Positions 6,507 to 10,846 of a stretch of DNA of 10,846 nucleotides are shown here, in pieces (the stretch's first letter is position 1; each line of letters starts with the position of its first letter). A program made the translations under genes and the position numbers. The DNA lies in NCBI GenBank assembly GCA_013812065.1, contig JACCUC010000105.1, forward strand, positions 1-10,846, given 5' to 3'. Under the pieces are notes generated by a model, which was not told where the DNA came from, made no database searches, and worked only from the letters and a program-made list of their open reading frames with translations. This DNA is from Thermoleophilaceae bacterium (lineage in GTDB: Bacteria; Actinomycetota; Thermoleophilia; Solirubrobacterales; Thermoleophilaceae).

Positions 6507-7430
6507 CTAGCCCAAGCCGGCAAGCTCCGCCCGCGCGGCAGCGAGCGTGGCATTCATGCGAAGCACCTGCCCGGCTGTGAACATGAACATCGCGGCGTCG
6601 TCGCTGTAGTCCATGTAGTTCACGAACATGTCGCCGTTCGGAGCGTTGTTGCAGGACACGTGCGGAAAGTCGGGGCGCCCCGTATTTGGCCCCTGGGCGC
6701 CGGGAGTGTCCGGTACCTCGTCGGTGCCCGAGCAATCGTCGCTGTCCCCCCAGATGTGGAAGAGGTTGAGGAAGTGGCCGATCTCGTGCGTCGCCGTGCG
6801 ACCGAGGTTGTACGGCTCTTGGGCGGTGCCGGTAGTGCCGAACGCGGTGTGGAGGATCACGACGCCGTCGGTCTCGGCCGGCATGCCCGGAAACTGCGCA
6901 TAGCCCAGAAGCCCACCCTCGAGGTTGCAGACCCACATGTTGAGGTACCGATCGGTGGGCCAGGATGGGATCCCACCTGCCTCGGCGTACTTGACCGGGT
7001 TGCCCTCGGTGCCGAATGACTCGCGCTCGGTCTCGGTGCGGGTGATGCCATTGGTGGAATTGCCCTCTGGGTCCTCCGTGGTCAGCTCGAACTCGATGCT
7101 CGCATCGGCGATCAGCCCCTGCCAGACCTCGGGTACCGCGCCCCGATCCTCGTTGGTCGCGCGAAAATCACGGTTGAGCACCTCGATCTGGCTGGTGACC
7201 TGCTCGTCGGAGATGTTCTCCTCGTCCGTCCGATACACGACATGCACCACGGTCTGGATCGTGATCAGCTCGCCAGTGGTCTGCGTGGCGACCCCCGAGT
7301 CGATGCTCTGCCTGACACGGTCCTTGAGCTCTCCCCGCCGCGCCCGGGCGCCCGGGTCCGTCTCGCGTAGGCGCTCGTGCACCTCCATGGTCCCGCAAAG
7401 TCCTCGCCGTGGCCTCGCTTCTGCAGCCAT
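6507..7430 (-). CDS. M43 (pappalysin/cytophagalysin-type) zinc metalloprotease, intact copy
   Basis: Predicted metzincin endopeptidase. Of 307 residues, the extended zinc motif is HEIGHFLNLFH (215-225; ligands His215, His219, His225, catalytic Glu216). An Asn stands where many metzincins have Gly, as in its paralogue and, from memory, other cytophagalysin-like enzymes. The Met-turn is NYMDYSDDAAMF (Met273). The N-terminal half includes TIQTVVHVVYRT (57-68) and ISDEQVTSQIEVLNRDFR (73-90), typical of the family. The N-terminus MAAEARPRRGLCGTMEVHERL has no signal peptide, odd for a protease class usually exported. The ATG at 7430 has a strong AAAGGAG 6 nt upstream. It heads a compact set with the small protein and the M28 gene and has a possible promoter just upstream. 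Unlike its damaged paralogue at 3899-4740, it ends soon after the catalytic domain, with no peptidoglycan-binding domain. Confidence 0.9.
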   Translation of the reverse strand: MAAEARPRRGLCGTMEVHERLRETDPGARARRGELKDRVRQSIDSGVATQTTGELITIQTVVHVVYRTDEENISDEQVTSQIEVLNRDFRATNEDRGAVPEVWQGLIADASIEFELTTEDPEGNSTNGITRTETERESFGTEGNPVKYAEAGGIPSWPTDRYLNMWVCNLEGGLLGYAQFPGMPAETDGVVILHTAFGTTGTAQEPYNLGRTATHEIGHFLNLFHIWGDSDDCSGTDEVPDTPGAQGPNTGRPDFPHVSCNNAPNGDMFVNYMDYSDDAAMFMFTAGQVLRMNATLAAARAELAGLG

Positions 7431-7481
7431 GTCGTGCTCCTTTCTACCGCGGACCCGCGCGCGGCTCGTCGCTCGCGCTCA

Positions 7482-7510
7482 AGTCTCAGTCCTCAAGGGG
7501 CGGCTGTCAA
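7482..7510 (-). promoter_or_regulatory. Possible promoter of the peptidase genes
   Basis: A perfect -35 TTGACA (minus strand, 7510-7505) is followed after 17 bp by the weak -10 GAGACT (7487-7482), about 52 bp upstream of the M43 start. The spacer and -10 overlap a 6-bp direct repeat, CTCAAG on the plus strand at 7478-7483 and 7492-7497, which could be an operator. The rest of the gap between prs and the M43 gene shows only the hairpin at 7511-7529. Confidence 0.4.
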
Positions 7511-7529
7511 GCCGGCCTCGCGAGCCGGC
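7511..7529 (-). terminator. Hairpin after prs, possible weak terminator
   Basis: Arms GCCGGC (7511-7516) and GCCGGC (7524-7529) can pair around a 7-nt loop, 7 bp after the prs stop codon. No T-run follows; the -35 TTGACA of the possible peptidase promoter begins immediately after it. The position suits separation of the prs transcript from the peptidase genes, but the short stem makes this uncertain. Confidence 0.3.
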
Positions 7530-7536
7530 GATGCCC

Positions 7537-8571
7537 TCAGAACAGCTGATTCTCCCCAGCAAAGATCTCCGATACGGAGTCGTCGGTAAAGATCCCCCGC
7601 ACCGTGGCGGTGAGGATGTCGGCGCTCGTCAGCTGGAGGATCAGGTCGGGGGCGCCCTCGCGCAGCGGCACGGTGTCGGTGACCACGATGCTCGACAGCG
7701 GCGAGTCGCCGAGGGTCTCGAACGCCGAGCCCGAGAAGATGCCGTGCGTGGCCACGGCGTGGACCTCCGAGGCCCCCTTGTCGATCAGGGTCTGCGCGGC
7801 GGCGGCGAGCGTGCCACCCGTGTCGATGATGTCGTCGACCACGACCGCGACCTTGTCGCGGACGTCGCCGATCACGTAAGCGATCTCCGCCACCGACTGG
7901 GCCGGTCGCTCCTTGGCGAGCAGCGCGATGGGCGCCCCGATCTTCTGGCCGAACTTGGTGGACAGCTTCACCCGGCCCGCGTCGGCGGCGACAATCACGA
8001 GGTCCTCGACCGACGCGGCGAGCCGGTCCTGCACGTACTGGGTGAGGATCGGCATGGCGGTCATGTGGTCGACCGGCTTTGAGAAGAAGCCCTGCACCTG
8101 TCCGGCGTGGAGGTCCATGGTGACGACGCGGTCGACGCCCGCGGTCTCGAGCATCTTGGCCACGAGCCGTGCGGTGATCGGCTCGCGCGGTGCCGACTTC
8201 TTGTCCTGACGCGAGTAGCCGTACCAGGGCGTCACGGCGATCACCCGGTGCGCCGAGGCACCGACGGCCGCCTCGGTCATCACGAGCAGCTCCATCAGCG
8301 CGTCGTTGGCGGTGATCCCCTCGCGCTCGCAGCTCGCGATCGACTGGACGATGAAGATGTCGGCGCCCCGGATGGAGTCCGCGTAGCGGCAGTACACCTC
8401 CCCGTCGGGAAAGGTCTTCAGGCCGGCGTCGGTGAGCTCCATATCGAGCCGCTCCGCGATTCGCCGTCCGAGCTCACCGCTCGCCCGTCCGGCGGCGACC
8501 ATCATCCGCTTGTCGTAGCCGATCGGAAGGCTCTTGGCGGCCGCCAAGGCCCCGTTCTCGAGGATGGTCAC
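7537..8571 (-). CDS. prs: Ribose-phosphate pyrophosphokinase (PRPP synthetase)
   Basis: Makes phosphoribosyl pyrophosphate from ribose 5-phosphate and ATP for nucleotide, histidine and tryptophan synthesis. The 344-residue protein is of class I type: TFPDGEVYCRY (53-63), the ATP-binding PWYGYSRQDKKSAPRE (115-130), the Mg-PRPP-synthetase signature DLHAGQVQGFF (153-163), the catalytic-loop region ADAGRVKLSTKF (196-207) and the PRPP-binding VVVDDIIDTGGTL (243-255). It is slightly longer than the usual 310-330 because of an N-terminal extension. The GTG start at 8571 overlaps the glmU stop (GTGA), with AGGAG 11 nt upstream inside glmU, so the two are translationally coupled. rplY would normally follow; here it is displaced by the peptidase block. 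Confidence 0.96.
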   Translation of the reverse strand: MTILENGALAAAKSLPIGYDKRMMVAAGRASGELGRRIAERLDMELTDAGLKTFPDGEVYCRYADSIRGADIFIVQSIASCEREGITANDALMELLVMTEAAVGASAHRVIAVTPWYGYSRQDKKSAPREPITARLVAKMLETAGVDRVVTMDLHAGQVQGFFSKPVDHMTAMPILTQYVQDRLAASVEDLVIVAADAGRVKLSTKFGQKIGAPIALLAKERPAQSVAEIAYVIGDVRDKVAVVVDDIIDTGGTLAAAAQTLIDKGASEVHAVATHGIFSGSAFETLGDSPLSSIVVTDTVPLREGAPDLILQLTSADILTATVRGIFTDDSVSEIFAGENQLF

Positions 8572-9965
8572 TCGCTCTGGTTCTCCTGTTGGGCCCGCTC
8601 GGCGTAGCCCTCGACGTTGCGCTGGGGGGAACGGGCGATGCCGAGGGCGCCCTCGGGTACATCCTCGACGATCACCGACCCGGCTCCAGTGTACGCGTCG
8701 TCGCCGATGCTTACGGGCGCCACGAAGGCGGTGTCGACCCCGGTGCGCACGTTGCGGCCGATGCACGTGCGATGCTTGTCGCGCCCGTCGAAGTTGGCGG
8801 TGATGTTGCCCGCGCCGACGTTCGAACCCTCGCCTACGTCGGCGTCGCCGAGGTAGGACAGATGGGGCACCTTGGCGCCGCGGCCGACCGTCGAGTTCTT
8901 TATCTCGACGAAGCTGCCGACCTTGGCCTCCGCACCGATCCGGGCGTCCGGCCGCAGGTAGGCGAAGGGACCGATCGACGCGCCGTCGGCGACCTCGCAC
9001 TCGACGAGGTGGGAGTGCGGGGCGCTCACGCGATCGCCAATGCGGGCAGCGTGGATGGTGGTCTGCGGGCCGATCGTGCAGCGGCGCCCGATCCGGGTTG
9101 GTCCCGTCAAGGTCACTCCGCCGCCGATGCACGTGTCCTCACCGATCTCGACGTCCGCATCGACGTAGACGGTCTCGGGCGCGGAGAAGGTCACCCCCGC
9201 CAGCGCATGTCGGACCAGGATCGTCCGGCAAGCCTGGGCCTCGACCTCCATCAGGTCGGCCCGCGTGTTAACTCCAAGCGAGCTGCGGGTGTCGTCGGTG
9301 CGATGGGTGGCGATCGTGTGGCCGCGCTCGCGCAGGAGTGGGAATACGCCGGTCAGGTAGCGCTCCCCGTCGGTCTCGCGGACCCCGTCGAGGGCGCTCA
9401 GCAGATCGGGGCCGCTAAACGCGTAGGAGCCGAGGTTGACCTCGCGGATGGCGAGTGCGTGGGAAGGGACGTGGTCGGGGTCCCTGGTCTCGACCAGGCG
9501 CTCGACGCTTCCGTCCGAGGCGCGCACGACCCGCCCGTAGCCGGCCGGGTCGATGCGGTCGGTCGTGAGCAGGGTGGCCGCCGCGCCGGCGCGGGCGTGC
9601 GCGGCGAGCAACCCCTCGATGAGCTCGCCGGTGACGAGCGGATGGTCGCCGGAGAGGATCACGACCGCACCCCCGCCCCCACTCGAGCCTGCCTCGATCT
9701 GATCGCGCGCCGCCAGCACGGCGGCGCCCGTGCCCTCGCCCGCACGTTGCTCGGCGAGCTCGACGCCCTCGGGCAGCGCCCGGTCGAGCCCGGACCCCGG
9801 CCGGGCCACGCAGACTACTCGACCGGCCCCGGCCGAACGGGCGGCGCCCACCACCCACTCGATCATCGTGCGCCCGCAGACGCGGTGGAGGACCTTGGGC
9901 AGCGAGGAGCGCATCCGGGTTCCGTGGCCGGCGGCCATTATCAGCACGGTGGGTGACTGAGCCAC
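8568..9965 (-). CDS. glmU: Bifunctional GlmU (UDP-GlcNAc pyrophosphorylase / GlcN-1-P acetyltransferase)
   Basis: Cytoplasmic enzyme that acetylates glucosamine 1-phosphate and couples it to UTP, giving UDP-GlcNAc for peptidoglycan. The 465-residue length is usual. The N-terminal uridylyltransferase (about 1-235) has MAAGHGTRM, LPKVLH, GEGTGAAV, SGDHPL (GDVPL in E. coli), VNLGSYAF and GVNTRADL. The C-terminal left-handed beta-helix (about 262-440) has hexapeptide repeats and the acetyltransferase site residues Lys356, His368 and Tyr371 (KVPHLSYLGDA), Asn382 and Lys397 (DGRDKHRT). The GTG start at 9965 has no Shine-Dalgarno site but has a TAGGCT box 6 nt upstream, which suggests a leaderless message. 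It overlaps prs by 4 bp and is divergent from the tRNA-Gln gene. Confidence 0.96.
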   Translation of the reverse strand: MAQSPTVLIMAAGHGTRMRSSLPKVLHRVCGRTMIEWVVGAARSAGAGRVVCVARPGSGLDRALPEGVELAEQRAGEGTGAAVLAARDQIEAGSSGGGGAVVILSGDHPLVTGELIEGLLAAHARAGAAATLLTTDRIDPAGYGRVVRASDGSVERLVETRDPDHVPSHALAIREVNLGSYAFSGPDLLSALDGVRETDGERYLTGVFPLLRERGHTIATHRTDDTRSSLGVNTRADLMEVEAQACRTILVRHALAGVTFSAPETVYVDADVEIGEDTCIGGGVTLTGPTRIGRRCTIGPQTTIHAARIGDRVSAPHSHLVECEVADGASIGPFAYLRPDARIGAEAKVGSFVEIKNSTVGRGAKVPHLSYLGDADVGEGSNVGAGNITANFDGRDKHRTCIGRNVRTGVDTAFVAPVSIGDDAYTGAGSVIVEDVPEGALGIARSPQRNVEGYAERAQQENQSE

Positions 9966-9971
9966 CGGCTC

Positions 9972-9977
9972 AGCCTA
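9972..9977 (-). promoter_or_regulatory. Possible -10 box giving a leaderless glmU-prs transcript
   Basis: TAGGCT on the minus strand fits TANNNT and ends 6 nt before the glmU GTG, so a start about 7 nt downstream of the box would fall on the first base of the start codon. This agrees with the lack of a Shine-Dalgarno site. No -35 match is apparent, and the alternative TATCCT box for the tRNA gene lies on the other strand of the same gap. Confidence 0.4.
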
Positions 9978-10044
9978 CCGGCGAGCGCGGCGACCGCGGA
10001 CTCGGGACGCGCCCGCGCACCGATCGGCGCGAGCCGGTGGCGCT

Positions 10045-10050
10045 CTATCC
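10045..10050 (+). promoter_or_regulatory. Possible -10 box of the tRNA-Gln gene
   Basis: TATCCT lies 13 bp before the mature tRNA start, a suitable place for a -10 box with a short 5' leader of about 7 nt. No clear -35 is seen about 17 bp upstream. Confidence 0.35.
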
Positions 10051-10063
10051 TCGGTCCGCGCCA

Positions 10064-10135
10064 TGGGGAGTGGTGTAACCGGCAGCACGGGACACTTTGG
10101 ATGTCCAAGATCAGGTTCGAATCCTGGCTCCCCAG
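10064..10135 (+). tRNA. tRNA-Gln (anticodon UUG)
   Basis: A full cloverleaf folds by eye: acceptor TGGGGAG (10064-10070) with CTCCCCA (10128-10134), discriminator G10135; the D-arm contains TGGTGTAACCGGCAGCA; the anticodon stem GGACA/TGTCC encloses loop CTTTGGA with anticodon TTG; and the T-arm contains GGTTCGAATCC. The U1-A72 pair and the TGGGG start are typical of bacterial tRNA-Gln. The CCA end is not encoded. The gene is divergent from glmU and convergent with the PucR-type gene, which ends 22 bp beyond it. Confidence 0.95.
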
Positions 10136-10157
10136 CTCTCCGCCGGGGTGGCTCTCC

Positions 10158-10846
10158 TCATCGGGACTTCGGGTCCTCGCCCGGCACCCGCCCCGCCTCG
10201 GCGCCACGCTCGCTCGCCGGCCCCGCAGGCACGGCGAAACCGAGCACGCGCATGGCCTTGAGGCCGAGGCCGAGCCGCTCGCGGCCGTCGCTCGAGCCGA
10301 CGTCGAGGCCGGTGAGCTCGCGCACGCGCTCGAGCCGGTAGCGGATCGTGTGGCGGTGGGTGAAGAGCCGCTGAGCGGTGCCGGCGACGCTGCCGTCGGA
10401 GTCGAGGTAGGTCTCGAGCGTGCGCAGCAGGGCGGTCTCGTACTGCTCATCGTAGGCCACGAGCGGCGCGATCGTCTCAGCGTAGAAGCGCTCGAGCTCG
10501 CCCGGGTCCTCGCTCATGGCGGACAGGAGCAGGCGGTAGGAGCCGGTCTCCTCGAAGGCGAGCGTCTGGTCGCCGCGCGCCTCGGCGACGTTGGCGGCGA
10601 GCAGGGCCTCCGCACCGGCGCGGTGGAGGTCGGCGGCGTCGGAGACCAGGCGGCTGCGCGCGACCGCAAATCCGTGGCTCGGAAAGCGGCTCTCGAGCTC
10701 GCGCAGGACGGTGGCCTGGGCGCGCTCGGCGGGACCGGGGTCGGCACCGGGAACGACGATCACGAGCTCGCCTTCGCTCCCGCGGCCCCGGGGATCGCCG
10801 TGCGGGCGGAGCTGCCCGACGATCCGCTCGACGGCCGCGGCGAGGG
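10158..10846 (-). CDS. PucR/CdaR-family transcriptional regulator, C-terminal part (cut by window edge)
   Basis: The last 229 or so residues of a regulator whose start lies beyond the right edge. The visible part has a GGDEF-like/CdaR segment (ELVIVVPGAD, GFAVARSRLVSDAADLHRAG, then an AEALLAANVA helix). It then has the diagnostic C-terminal helix-turn-helix: LETYLDSDGSVAGTAQRLF, THRHTIRYRLERVRELTGL. Such proteins activate metabolic genes in response to a ligand sensed by the N-terminal part, which is not visible, so the target cannot be told. A charged tail of about 20 residues follows the HTH. It converges on the tRNA-Gln gene with 22 bp between them and no evident terminator, so read-through would give antisense RNA to the tRNA. 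Confidence 0.9.
   Translation of the reverse strand, partial: LAAAVERIVGQLRPHGDPRGRGSEGELVIVVPGADPGPAERAQATVLRELESRFPSHGFAVARSRLVSDAADLHRAGAEALLAANVAEARGDQTLAFEETGSYRLLLSAMSEDPGELERFYAETIAPLVAYDEQYETALLRTLETYLDSDGSVAGTAQRLFTHRHTIRYRLERVRELTGLDVGSSDGRERLGLGLKAMRVLGFAVPAGPASERGAEAGRVPGEDPKSR

Noticed and set aside
4604..6580. 658-codon plus-strand open frame across the M28 gene and its neighbours
   Set aside because: It has no recognisable domain and lies antisense to the M28, small-protein and M43 genes, which carry complete catalytic motifs. It is a GC-driven shadow.
8589..9956. 455-codon plus-strand open frame opposite glmU
   Set aside because: Antisense shadow of glmU, with no domain pattern of its own.
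10064..10135. tRNA-Gln as an integration site for a mobile element
   Set aside because: I saw no integrase, no repeat of the tRNA 3' end and no foreign-looking genes next to it; the peptidase block lies beyond prs and glmU.
1..10846. CRISPR array, defence system or biosynthetic cluster
   Set aside because: No regularly spaced repeats, and no genes with nuclease, helicase-type defence or synthase motifs were found apart from the housekeeping mfd.

Overview
The window is very GC-rich with dense coding on the minus strand. The gene set glmU, prs, rplY (long CTC form), pth and mfd in one direction is the usual actinobacterial housekeeping neighbourhood. Together with a PucR/CdaR-type regulator, GTG starts and weak Shine-Dalgarno sites, it suggests an actinobacterium, perhaps of the Thermoleophilia/Solirubrobacterales type. 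That lineage guess rests on general resemblance only, not on a search.

Layout from left to right: the N-terminal third of mfd (minus, cut by the left edge); a divergently oriented HSL-type alpha/beta hydrolase (plus); pth and rplY (minus); a four-gene block on the minus strand; prs and glmU (minus, overlapping by 4 bp); a tRNA-Gln(UUG) (plus); and the C-terminal part of a PucR-type regulator (minus, cut by the right edge). In transcription order the four-gene block is an intact M43 metalloprotease, a small protein of unknown function, an M28 aminopeptidase-like protein, and a second, damaged M43 gene.

The housekeeping genes cover UDP-GlcNAc synthesis (GlmU), PRPP synthesis (Prs), the 5S rRNA-binding L25 protein, peptidyl-tRNA recycling (Pth) and transcription-coupled repair (Mfd). 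The order glmU-prs-rplY-pth-mfd is interrupted twice: by the peptidase block between prs and rplY, and by the hydrolase between pth and mfd. The first three genes of the block are packed with gaps of 10 and 12 bp behind one possible promoter, so they probably act as a unit.

The most notable observations are: (1) the second M43 gene keeps its zinc motif but lacks about 104 residues of the N-terminal half of the catalytic domain and has a -1 frameshift inside a C-terminal peptidoglycan-binding domain; (2) none of the peptidases shows a signal peptide, although the families are usually secreted; (3) the small 107-residue protein between the peptidases has no function I can assign; (4) glmU has a -10 box placed so that its mRNA would begin at the GTG start codon; (5) pth lacks a normal start codon at the expected position. 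I saw no transposase, integrase, CRISPR array or rRNA.
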